Positions 7,227 to 13,810 of a stretch of DNA of 14,614 nt are shown here, one piece after another. Origin of the DNA: an uncultured Balneolaceae bacterium (GTDB lineage: Bacteria; Bacteroidota; Rhodothermia; Balneolales; Balneolaceae); assembly GCA_938003885.1 (NCBI GenBank), contig CALKWT010000059.1, positions 1-14,614 of the forward strand. The letters run 5' to 3'. Positions within the stretch are counted from its first letter, which is position 1. Every line of letters begins with the position of its first letter. Made by a program: the position numbers and the translations under genes. Below the pieces are notes generated by a model, which saw only the letters and a list, made by a program, of their open reading frames with translations, was not told where the DNA came from and did not search any database.

Positions 7227-7373
7227 GTTTTTCGGATGTTGCGATAAAAATTTCTTGTTTGGAAGCTTCACTCAATCTGGAAGCAATCAAGCGTTAGCGG
7301 ACGTTCTGTACAACTGCTAATTTGCCTGATTAATACGTTCTTGCAAAACAACTCCTTAGAGAGCAAAAACGCT

Positions 7374-7387
7374 CTGTCATCTGTCAT
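7374..7387. repeat. Tandem heptamer CTGTCAT x2 upstream of pyrE
   Basis: CTGTCAT occurs twice head-to-tail (7374-7380 and 7381-7387). It partly overlaps the right arm (GCTCT, 7371-7375) of a 5-bp hairpin AGAGC-AAAAAC-GCTCT (7360-7375). It lies about 150 nt upstream of the pyrE start. It could be an operator or simply slippage. Confidence 0.3.
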
Positions 7388-7394
7388 TGGGCCG

Positions 7395-7433
7395 GGCCTT
7401 GAAATCAATCAAAATTTCCGGATATCCAAATCC
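7395..7433 (-). repeat. Intergenic repeat, copy 1 (pgpA-pyrE gap)
   Basis: These 39 nt match 13772-13810 at 33 positions, including the exact 20-mer TTGAAATCAATCAAAATTTC (7399-7418). Read on the minus strand the copy encodes GFGYPEILIDFKA, and the other copy encodes GFEKPEILIDFKA. Three of the six differences are silent (GGA/GGT, CCG/CCA, AAG/AAA). In copy 1 the frame then reads RPNDR and stops at TGA, so if this was ever coding it is now a fragment. The remainder of 7227-7498 holds no supported gene. Confidence 0.6.
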
Positions 7434-7498
7434 TTTTAAAAAGCAGGCCTGAATATACAATATCTATGTAAAAACAGTGTTACCCTGAAATTATTATA

Positions 7499-7966
7499 TC
7501 AGCTAACGAAAAAAAAGATGCAGTGGAGGACGATGCAGCTGTAAACTCCCGCTAAAAGATCATCTGCCAATATACCAAAACTGCCGGACAAATCCTGAAG
7601 CCGATCAATCCCGAGCGGTTTAAGGATATCAAAAAGCCGAAAAAGTAAAAAACCGGCAATCAAGATCATACCATCTGTACCCGCCATTCCGGTAAAGCTG
7701 ATCATAAGAAAGGCCACAGATTGTCCCGCGGCTTCATCCATAACAAACTCACCCGGATCTTCACCATACCGTCGAACAGCTTCGGGTGCACTCCAGACAG
7801 AAAGTGCAGATGTCACAGCAACAAGAAGGATCAGGCCAGGCTGTCCGGCAAACCATATTGTGAAGTAGATGGCCGGCAGGAACATGAAGCTTGCCCAGGT
7901 TCCCGGTGCTGCCGGCAGCCGGCCGATTCCCAGCAGCGTGCCTGTCAGATACTTTACCCGCTTCAT
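7499..7966 (-). CDS. pgpA: Phosphatidylglycerophosphatase A
   Basis: A 155-residue integral membrane phosphatase that removes the terminal phosphate of phosphatidylglycerophosphate to give phosphatidylglycerol. Family motifs are 'TLLGIGRLPAAPGTWAS' (residues 10-26), 'EFVMDEAAGQSVAF' (about 73-86), 'FLLFRLFDILKPLGI' (106-120) and 'GSFGILADDLLAGVYS' (128-143). The paired acidic residues of the last motif and the DE of the second are the expected metal and catalytic residues. Three to four hydrophobic helices are visible, and the length is normal for PgpA. Its ATG overlaps the pgsA stop (ATGA), so the product of the upstream enzyme is handed to this one within the same operon. Confidence 0.93.
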   Translation of the reverse strand: MKRVKYLTGTLLGIGRLPAAPGTWASFMFLPAIYFTIWFAGQPGLILLVAVTSALSVWSAPEAVRRYGEDPGEFVMDEAAGQSVAFLMISFTGMAGTDGMILIAGFLLFRLFDILKPLGIDRLQDLSGSFGILADDLLAGVYSCIVLHCIFFFVS

Positions 7967-8553
7967 GCAGATGGATTCTTCTTGAACATTGCACGGTTCA
8001 TTACCAGGTATTCCAGGCCTGAGTAGACGGTGATCACCGCTACGGCAACCATTCCCCAGTAGAAGATATTCAATTCAAAGATCGTGTGTACCCAGTCTCC
8101 GAAACCTCCTTCAAGGAGCAGGAGAAACCCAAAAAGGAGGGCGACATAGAGGTAGCCCATCTGAATCGCCGTTTTGATTTTGGCGGTGGAACGGGTCTCC
8201 ATAACCAGATTCTTGCTGCTGGCAAATAGACGCAGGGCGGTCACAATGATGTCTCTCAGCACAATCAGGATGATTGCCCACCATGGAAACTGGGTAGGGT
8301 CCAGAAAGGGCAGGCAGATAAATCCTGCAAAGGTGAGGAATTTATCAGCAAGCGGATCAAGGAAAGCCCCCAGTTTCGATTCTACCTTGTGTTTTCGGGC
8401 CAGATATCCGTCAAACGCATCTGTAAGAGCTGCAATGGTAAAAACCAGCAGACTCAATCCCCTGATCCAGAGATCTTCCTGGATGAACAGATACAAAAAA
8501 AGGGGGGCCAGCAGGAGGCGAAAACTGCTAAGAATATTTGGTATTTTATCCAC
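7963..8553 (-). CDS. pgsA: CDP-diacylglycerol--glycerol-3-phosphate 3-phosphatidyltransferase
   Basis: A 196-residue inner-membrane enzyme that transfers the phosphatidyl group of CDP-diacylglycerol to glycerol 3-phosphate. The CDP-alcohol phosphatidyltransferase signature D-x2-D-G-x2-A-R-x8-G-x3-D-x3-D is complete in residues 45-70: D45, D48, G49, A52, R53, G62, D66, D70. Several hydrophobic helices surround it, and 'MDKIPNILSSFRLLLAPLFLYLF' is the usual N-terminus of PgsA. The start is GTG at 8553; no ATG is available upstream in frame. The last 4 nt overlap pgpA. The gene diverges from cinA across 8554-8791. Confidence 0.94.
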   Translation of the reverse strand: MDKIPNILSSFRLLLAPLFLYLFIQEDLWIRGLSLLVFTIAALTDAFDGYLARKHKVESKLGAFLDPLADKFLTFAGFICLPFLDPTQFPWWAIILIVLRDIIVTALRLFASSKNLVMETRSTAKIKTAIQMGYLYVALLFGFLLLLEGGFGDWVHTIFELNIFYWGMVAVAVITVYSGLEYLVMNRAMFKKNPSA

Positions 8554-8635
8554 GTAAACGAATTGTATGTGTACTACCTTTTATAAAACTTTTTTGAGGC
8601 GGCGGGTTATAAACACTAGACCGGATTGTTTTATC

Positions 8636-8646
8636 TCCTGTCAGGA
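8636..8646. promoter_or_regulatory. Palindrome TCCTGTCAGGA in the pgsA/cinA divergent gap
   Basis: An 11-bp perfect palindrome around a single central T lies about midway between the divergent pgsA and cinA starts. Its size suits a dimeric repressor half-site pair, but I cannot name a regulator. The gap 8554-8791 otherwise holds a possible short ORF and a promoter-like TAGGTTTG, listed separately. Confidence 0.2.
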
Positions 8647-8681
8647 TAAGGGATGTTGTGAAATAGTAAAGCTCTAAAGGT

Positions 8682-8789
8682 ATGAAAAAAAGAAATGATC
8701 CTCATGTATTTCAACAAATCATGCCGGAGCAGACAACATTTAAAAAAATGAAGCTTTATGTAGGTTTGTTAATGTCCTATTTTCTCTGA
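8682..8789 (+). CDS. Possible 35-residue upstream ORF before cinA
   Basis: ATG (8682) to TGA (8787-8789), ending 2 nt before the cinA ATG. An AAAGG precedes the ATG by only 1 nt, which is closer than normal. The product would start MKKRNDPHVF and end KLYVGLLMSYFL, basic then hydrophobic. The best promoter element for cinA (8761-8768) lies inside it, which argues that it may not be translated from the cinA transcript. Treat as a candidate only. Confidence 0.15.
   Translation: MKKRNDPHVFQQIMPEQTTFKKMKLYVGLLMSYFL
8761..8768 (+). promoter_or_regulatory. Bacteroidetes-type -7 element TAGGTTTG upstream of cinA
   Basis: TAGGTTTG matches the TAnnTTTG -7 consensus of the Bacteroidetes primary sigma factor exactly. 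It is 23 nt upstream of the cinA ATG. The -33 TTG box is weak, with TTT at 8739-8741 at the expected 19-nt spacing. It would drive cinA, the outer-membrane protein gene and ftsX with a short 5' UTR. Confidence 0.4.
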
Positions 8790-8791
8790 TT

Positions 8792-10078
8792 ATGAAAGAT
8801 GCGCAAATTATATCGATTGGTGATGAACTGCTGATTGGAGATACCATCAATACAAATGCAGCAGTCATTGGGTCATTTTTGAGCGATCTGGGATTCTCTG
8901 TGAAGGGGGTTCAGGTTCTGCCAGATTCGCGGGAACCGGTATATCACGCCGTGAGGCACTCTTTGGAAACCTACCCATTAACTATCACAACAGGTGGCCT
9001 GGGCCCCACGCACGATGATATTACCAAGAGAGTAGTTGCTGAACTTTTCGAATCATCCTGGGTCCGGGATGAAAATGTGCTGGAGCATATCGCGAGGATG
9101 TTTAAAGAGCGGGGATATAAACTTGGTGAGGTGAACCGTCAGCAGGCAGACGTCCCTGACGTAAGTGAGGTGCTATTTAATAAAAAAGGAACAGCACCGG
9201 GCTTGTGGTTTAAAAAAAACAATCATTTTCTGGCCATCTTGCCGGGGGTACCTCATGAGATGGCCTATCTGCTTGAAAATGGAGTAAAAGAGAAAATCCG
9301 TGAAAACTTTCCGGTAGAGGGGGTCAGGATCTCTGAGTATTATAAATCTGCGGGCGTGCCTGAAAGTGAATTGAGCGGGAGGGTTGGTGATCTGAGCCGG
9401 TATATCGGCAATGGTGTGGATGTTGCTTATCTGCCACATGCAGGAGGGGTGAACATCCGGATCAGTGCGCATGGCTCCAATGGGTACATAGCGGGGGAGA
9501 AGCTGAAGGCTCTCCAGACAACACTGCGGGATAAAGTGGGGAATGTGATCTATGCCAGAGGAAGAGAGAGCCAGCTGGCAGAAGTAGTTGGCGGGATTTT
9601 GGACGAACGAAATCTTACCATCGCTGTTGCAGAAAGTTGTACCGGGGGGCTTCTTGCCAATAAGATTACAGATATACCTGGCTGCGCATCCTATATGAAA
9701 GGAAGCATAACGGCTTATTGCAATGAGGTTAAGATAAAACTTCTCAATGTGAAACCATCCGCACTGGAGAAGCATGGTGCCGTAAGTAAATTAACTGCAT
9801 TGCAGATGGCAGAAGGCGTCGCGAAAAAGTTAGGAAGTGATATCGGCGTCTCTACCACAGGTATCGCAGGACCGGGCGGTGGCACTCCTGAAAAACCTGT
9901 AGGGCTGGTTTGGATGGGTTTCTGGATCATGGGGGATCACTTTGCACTTCGGGGCAATTTCTCTGAAGACCGGCTTATCAATAAAGAGCGTACTGCGACG
10001 GTCGTTCTGGAGACCCTGCGAAGATATTTCAATCAAATTGATGAGATGCCTTATCATCTGAAACCCCAGCGTCTGTGA
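8792..10078 (+). CDS. cinA: CinA: competence/damage-inducible protein with NMN deamidase domain
   Basis: A 428-residue two-domain cytosolic protein of usual length (about 410-430). The N-terminal COG1058 domain (molybdopterin-binding-like) carries 'AQIISIGDELLIGDTINTN' (residues 4-22) and 'TITTGGLGPTHDDITKRV' (64-81), plus 'AILPGVPHEM' (148-157). In this family it is associated with ADP-ribose pyrophosphatase activity. The C-terminal PncC domain (nicotinamide-nucleotide amidase, NMN to NaMN plus ammonia) shows 'AVAESCTGGLLANKIT' (278-293), 'HGAVS' (328-332) and 'STTGIAGPGGGTPEKPVG' (354-371). Together they point to pyridine-nucleotide recycling. No Shine-Dalgarno sequence precedes the ATG. 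The stop overlaps the next gene as GTGA, which ties the downstream membrane-protein gene to it. Confidence 0.95.
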   Translation: MKDAQIISIGDELLIGDTINTNAAVIGSFLSDLGFSVKGVQVLPDSREPVYHAVRHSLETYPLTITTGGLGPTHDDITKRVVAELFESSWVRDENVLEHIARMFKERGYKLGEVNRQQADVPDVSEVLFNKKGTAPGLWFKKNNHFLAILPGVPHEMAYLLENGVKEKIRENFPVEGVRISEYYKSAGVPESELSGRVGDLSRYIGNGVDVAYLPHAGGVNIRISAHGSNGYIAGEKLKALQTTLRDKVGNVIYARGRESQLAEVVGGILDERNLTIAVAESCTGGLLANKITDIPGCASYMKGSITAYCNEVKIKLLNVKPSALEKHGAVSKLTALQMAEGVAKKLGSDIGVSTTGIAGPGGGTPEKPVGLVWMGFWIMGDHFALRGNFSEDRLINKERTATVVLETLRRYFNQIDEMPYHLKPQRL

Positions 10079-12084
10079 GTTTACTTCTGACAGTTTTATG
10101 GGCGACTGTATTTTTGCCGGGGCAGGAACTGCAGAGCAGCGAACGGGATACACTTCGTTACCAATCTCTGCCAGAATCGTATCAATACCACAGATTAACC
10201 CCGATGGTGCCGGAAAAGGAGCCCTCAATCTATCAGAAGCCTTCAGAGAGTGTACAATCGGCTAGCCCGGAAACGACAACCCCGGACACCGTATTCGTAT
10301 GGCATTATGATCTGACTTCAGGAAGCAGCATGGCCGAGTCGGACAGTACATTGCGATGGCTGGGTTATTTAAATCTGGCCGAACGTTTTTACAGGAAAAA
10401 AGGTGCTCAACTATACAGGCAGGGGACCTTGGGCAGGCAGGACGGACTGGAACTGCATACCTACCATACACGGGATATCCGACTGACGATGGAAGGATTG
10501 GTTCTGAACAGTCCGCTGAATGATGCAGCCAACTGGAACCGCATTGCGATCCATAAAATCGCAGAAGTTGCTGAACGGGAATATGGAGCGGAATACCAGG
10601 CTGATGTTCGTTTGCGGGACTACTATCTGGTGGAACCGAGGACCTACCTGAATTTTGATGAGAGCGCCTATAATTTCAGAAGCCTTGATTTTGTTTTCAC
10701 CCAGAATTTCCGAAAAGATACCAATGTCGAATTCTCATTCTGGGACAGAAGGGATGGAGGAGGATACAGCAGGCAGGAGGTTCAGGGCCGTCAGGCTTCT
10801 GTAAAAGCGTATCATCAGCTCAGCCATCTGAATCTCATAAAAGTTGGGTATATCAACAATGCAATGGATCGTCAGGAACCCTTCGGATATGCCCTGTCCG
10901 ACCCGCAGCAGTTCAACTTTAACCGATTTATAGAATCTCCTCTGGAAGGAAATGCCGAATCGAACCAGACTTCAAGTGATATTTACCTGCAGCTACACCA
11001 GAGAAGGGACACCACTGCGGCAGTTTCCAGAGTTCTCGGTCTCCATTTGCAAACGGACAAATGGGAGACAGAGTATAGTGCAGATACGCTCTCTATTTCG
11101 TTCAGAAATATCGAGCTCTATGCACAACAGAAGCTTGCTGCCGGGAATACAGAGTTGCAAGGGACAGGAAGGCTCTATCTATTGAATGAAACTTCTGGAA
11201 CAAATCTGACGAGAACTGCCTGGACGGGCGGAGAAGCTGAAATTGCTGCAACTCACCATTTTCTGAACATTCTGGAACTGAATGTCGGGTCGTCCTACAG
11301 GTTCAGAAGCGATAACCACCACACCTCTACCCTGACAGGCAGGCTTGAAATCCAGCCGGCCGGCCGGGTAAAAGCCGCTTTTTTCGCTGGTTTATCTTTC
11401 AGAGCACCCGATCTTCAGGCTCTCTACTGGCGGTCGGATGGTTTCTCCGGAGATGAAAATCTGGATGGCGTACGATCTTCATTTGCCGGTGCCCGGGTCA
11501 CATCCACGGTCGGAAAATATCTGACCCTTGGCCTGAGAGGAGATGTCCGGACGACTTCAAACGATATTTTTGTTGGCGCAGACAGCACCTTTTCTGCAAT
11601 CGACCCCTATCAAACGGTTTCTGCAACCGGGTGGATCGCCCTGGATACCCCGCTGTTTGAAGGAGAATTCTCGGGAAACTGGCGTAACTACCAGTCAGAC
11701 GGCCACCATCCCACCAATCAGTTTCTGAATAATCAGCCATCCAGAACGACTCTGAAAGCGAAACTTTACTGGAAAAACTATCTGTTTGAAAGGGCTACAT
11801 TTGTGAAGGCGGGGCTGGTGGGTCACTTCTCCCCCCAAGCTTATCATGCTGCTGAATATCTGCCGGAACTGAACCGATGGCAATATGGAACCCAATCATT
11901 TCTAAACCCATCGCACACCCGCCTGGATGCAGAAGTATCTGCACGGGTTCGCTGGTTCATGGTCCTGTTGAGATGGGAAAATGTTCTTGACCGTGTGAAT
12001 CAGTTGGGGTACTTTGAAACCGTCGGTTATCCCATGCCGGAAAGGCGGTTCATTTTCGGATTACGAGTTTTATTTACCAATTAA
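10075..12084 (+). CDS. TonB-receptor-like outer-membrane beta-barrel with degenerate plug
   Basis: A 669-residue protein starting at a GTG that overlaps the cinA stop by 4 nt. No other start is possible, because an in-frame TGA lies 30 nt upstream of it. Residues 1-17 are hydrophobic and could be a signal peptide, although they lack the usual basic N-terminus. Residues about 110-195 resemble a TonB plug: 'RDIRLTMEGLVLNSPLNDAANWNRIAIHKIAEVAERE' parallels the 'vtvDGvpln....w..IP...IekIEv' segment, but the conserved DG and the R-G-p-.s.lyG signature are missing. From about 195 on, alternating amphipathic strands with aromatic girdles follow. The protein ends 'PERRFIFGLRVLFTN', the TonB-receptor-like terminal strand ('L.nvld....y....gyp.pgR.f..gl...f'). 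I see no TonB box. It is probably a porin or a receptor with a diverged plug; the substrate is unknown. ftsX begins 14 nt after its stop. Confidence 0.75.
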   Translation: MSLLLTVLWATVFLPGQELQSSERDTLRYQSLPESYQYHRLTPMVPEKEPSIYQKPSESVQSASPETTTPDTVFVWHYDLTSGSSMAESDSTLRWLGYLNLAERFYRKKGAQLYRQGTLGRQDGLELHTYHTRDIRLTMEGLVLNSPLNDAANWNRIAIHKIAEVAEREYGAEYQADVRLRDYYLVEPRTYLNFDESAYNFRSLDFVFTQNFRKDTNVEFSFWDRRDGGGYSRQEVQGRQASVKAYHQLSHLNLIKVGYINNAMDRQEPFGYALSDPQQFNFNRFIESPLEGNAESNQTSSDIYLQLHQRRDTTAAVSRVLGLHLQTDKWETEYSADTLSISFRNIELYAQQKLAAGNTELQGTGRLYLLNETSGTNLTRTAWTGGEAEIAATHHFLNILELNVGSSYRFRSDNHHTSTLTGRLEIQPAGRVKAAFFAGLSFRAPDLQALYWRSDGFSGDENLDGVRSSFAGARVTSTVGKYLTLGLRGDVRTTSNDIFVGADSTFSAIDPYQTVSATGWIALDTPLFEGEFSGNWRNYQSDGHHPTNQFLNNQPSRTTLKAKLYWKNYLFERATFVKAGLVGHFSPQAYHAAEYLPELNRWQYGTQSFLNPSHTRLDAEVSARVRWFMVLLRWENVLDRVNQLGYFETVGYPMPERRFIFGLRVLFTN

Positions 12085-12098
12085 ATCGATTGCGATCT

Positions 12099-12974
12099 AT
12101 GAGTGCAGGTTATGTAATAAAGGAAGGTTTTGCCGGATTGGGCAGGGCCAAGCTTGCCGCAGCTACCTCCATCTTTTCTCTCTTTATTGCTGTATTGCTG
12201 GTCGCCGTCCTTTTTCGGGTTGGATATAACGCCTACGAACTCGCCGCTGTTTTGCAGCAACAGGTTGAAGTGGAGCTCTTTCTTGAAGAGGGCTTCTCAA
12301 AAAGCAGTGTAGAAGAGAAATTGTCGAGCCAGCAGGAGATAGCTTCCTTTACTTATATCTCTCAAGACAGTGCAGCAGCTGTTTTTCAGCAGGAGTTCGG
12401 TGTAGGGAGTGAGAATATAGCCAGTCTCAATTTTTTGCCGGCTTCGTTTCGTCTGGTCATGCAAGAGGATGTGAGTGTGAGTCAGGTGGATTCCCTGGCC
12501 CGCCTGATGAATGAATGGGATGAAGTCGAAGATGTCCGGTTCAACCTGGACCTGCTGGAAACCATCGAGGAACGGACGGAGACATTTTTGATTGCCGGAG
12601 CTTCTATAGGGGTCTTTATCCTGTTAGTTGCCATCATACTCGTGTTCAACACCATTCGGCTGACCATCTACGCCAAAAGAGACCTGATACGGGCGATGAA
12701 GCTGGTGGGGGCAACCAATGCATTTATACGCCGGCCGTTTCTTGTGGAAGGAGTGTTGCAGGGAATTATTGGCGGTAGTGCAGCCATCCTTGCACTCTAT
12801 TTGATCTTTGAAGTGGCAATTGTATACTATGTCCCGCAGGCAGCCGTGCTCTCCTGGCCCTATGGAAGTATCTATTGGATGGCGGGCGGGGTTATGCTTT
12901 TATCGGTGCTGCTGGGGTGGTGGGGAAGCCGCCTGGCTGCGAGAAAGTTTATTAAAAGTGCGGAAGTTCATTAG
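12099..12974 (+). CDS. ftsX: Cell division protein FtsX (permease-like)
   Basis: A 291-residue inner-membrane protein. FtsX pairs with the ATPase FtsE and transmits a signal to periplasmic peptidoglycan hydrolases at the division site. The topology is typical: a short cytoplasmic N-terminus ('VIKEGFAGLGRAKLAAATSIFSLFIAVLL'), TM1 at about 22-44, and a periplasmic domain (about 45-160) containing 'VEVELFLEEGFSKSSVEEKLSS' and 'SFRLVMQEDVSVSQVDSLARLM'. TM2-TM4 follow at about 163-190, 216-244 and 257-280. The conserved FtsX-domain stretch 'VFNTIRLTIYAKRDLIRAMKLVGATNAFIRRPFLVEGVLQGIIGG' lies between TM2 and TM3. I chose the ATG at 12099 over an in-frame TTG at 12090. ftsE is not adjacent, as is often the case in Bacteroidota. 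The gene is co-directional with cinA and the outer-membrane protein gene. Confidence 0.93.
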   Translation: MSAGYVIKEGFAGLGRAKLAAATSIFSLFIAVLLVAVLFRVGYNAYELAAVLQQQVEVELFLEEGFSKSSVEEKLSSQQEIASFTYISQDSAAAVFQQEFGVGSENIASLNFLPASFRLVMQEDVSVSQVDSLARLMNEWDEVEDVRFNLDLLETIEERTETFLIAGASIGVFILLVAIILVFNTIRLTIYAKRDLIRAMKLVGATNAFIRRPFLVEGVLQGIIGGSAAILALYLIFEVAIVYYVPQAAVLSWPYGSIYWMAGGVMLLSVLLGWWGSRLAARKFIKSAEVH

Positions 12975-13030
12975 CAGGGGTTCAGGGGGTTCAGAAAAGG
13001 CACCCCTCGTTCCCGGCCATCCCGGCTGCT

Positions 13031-13534
13031 TCAGTCGTGAATGGATTTTATCTTGTTCCCGCTCAGCTGTCTCCTTTCACATGCCACCTTGTCCATACAG
13101 GAACCAAAAAGGTGCAGGGAGTGCCCCTCCACTTTAAAGTTGTACAGCTTTTCCATCATATTCTGGATCTCCAGAATTCTGGGGTCACAAAATTCGATGA
13201 CTACACCGCACTCCTTGCAGATCATGTGATCGTGCTGCTGATAGGCGAATGAGCGCTCGTAATAGTACTGATTCTTGCCAAACTGCTGACGCTGCACAAG
13301 GCCGCACTCAATTAAAAGTTCAAGTGTGTTGTATACTGTAGCGCGCGAAACCCGGGTGCCCGCTTTTTTCATATTAAAAAAGATGTCATCTGCGTCGTAA
13401 TGACCGTCTGAACTATAGATCTCCTCCAGCACCATAAATCTCTCCGGTGTCTGACGCTGTTTCCTCTCTTTCAGATAGGTGCGGAAAATTTCTTTTACGA
13501 GAGTGATGGTATCCGATTCAGCCTGATGTGCCAT
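13031..13534 (-). CDS. fur: Fur-family transcriptional regulator
   Basis: A 167-residue metal-dependent DNA-binding regulator. The winged-helix N-terminal domain has 'RQTPERFMVLEEIYSSDGHYDADDIFFNMKKAG' and the recognition helix 'RVSRATVYNTLELLIECGLV' (residues 61-80). The dimerisation domain has the metal motif 'QHDHMICKECGVVIEFCDPRI', with H101, H103, C106 and C109, then 'HSLHLFGSC' with C146 and C152. The last two cysteines are spaced C-x5-C, wider than the CxxC of PerR-like members, so a four-cysteine zinc site is possible but non-standard. The sequence does not tell whether it senses iron, peroxide or zinc; Fur is the default name. It has a TAAGTTTG promoter element just upstream and a 10-bp inverted repeat beyond that. 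It is divergent from the acyl-CoA synthetase gene and convergent with ftsX (56-nt gap). Confidence 0.92.
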   Translation of the reverse strand: MAHQAESDTITLVKEIFRTYLKERKQRQTPERFMVLEEIYSSDGHYDADDIFFNMKKAGTRVSRATVYNTLELLIECGLVQRQQFGKNQYYYERSFAYQQHDHMICKECGVVIEFCDPRILEIQNMMEKLYNFKVEGHSLHLFGSCMDKVACERRQLSGNKIKSIHD

Positions 13535-13546
13535 AATAGTGCCTCA

Positions 13547-13554
13547 CAAACTTA
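13547..13554 (-). promoter_or_regulatory. Bacteroidetes-type -7 element TAAGTTTG upstream of fur
   Basis: On the minus strand TAAGTTTG matches the TAnnTTTG consensus exactly and ends 12 nt before the fur ATG, so the 5' UTR would be very short. No clear TTG -33 box is at 17-23 nt upstream; a TTC at 21 nt spacing is the nearest. A weak -33 box would be compatible with dependence on an activator, or with a regulated promoter. Confidence 0.4.
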
Positions 13555-13583
13555 ATATTCTCTTTATTTATCATGGAAGGCTC

Positions 13584-13611
13584 TGAAAACAGTAAAAGTC
13601 GACTGTTTTCA
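13584..13611. promoter_or_regulatory. 10-bp inverted repeat upstream of the fur promoter element
   Basis: TGAAAACAGT (13584-13593) and ACTGTTTTCA (13602-13611) are perfect inverted arms around 8 nt. The repeat is about 50 nt upstream of the fur ATG and beyond the -7 element. It could be an operator for fur autoregulation or for another dimeric regulator. It does not match the 19-bp Fur box or the PerR box that I know. No T-run follows immediately, so a terminator is less likely. Confidence 0.35.
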
Positions 13612-13771
13612 AAATCTCCTGTTCGTTAAAGAATGGAATTTTCCGGCAAATCTGAATGTTTATAGGTGCCGGATCAGTGATCTTACCAGACGCATATTTT
13701 GTTCTTTCTCTGCCTTGATACAAAAAATAGAACAACGAATAGAGAACTATTGCTGATATATTATTTGCCAA

Positions 13772-13810
13772 GGCTTTGAAATCAATCAAAATTTCTGGTT
13801 TTTCAAAACC
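13772..13810 (-). repeat. Intergenic repeat, copy 2 (fur/acyl-CoA synthetase gap)
   Basis: Partner of 7395-7433, with 33 of 39 nt identical and the exact 20-mer at 13776-13795. The minus-strand reading is GFEKPEILIDFKA, in frame with the 98-codon open stretch 13571-13867. A shorter match to the same core (ATCAATCAAAA) recurs at about 13880-13890. Confidence 0.6.

Noticed and set aside
7227..7271. GTG start extending pyrE by 15 residues
   Set aside because: The extension has no resemblance to PyrE N-termini, and the ATG at 7226 gives the normal length.
9173..9775. 200-codon minus-strand open frame
   Set aside because: It lies wholly inside cinA, which has complete family motifs on the other strand. 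The translation has no recognisable protein features.
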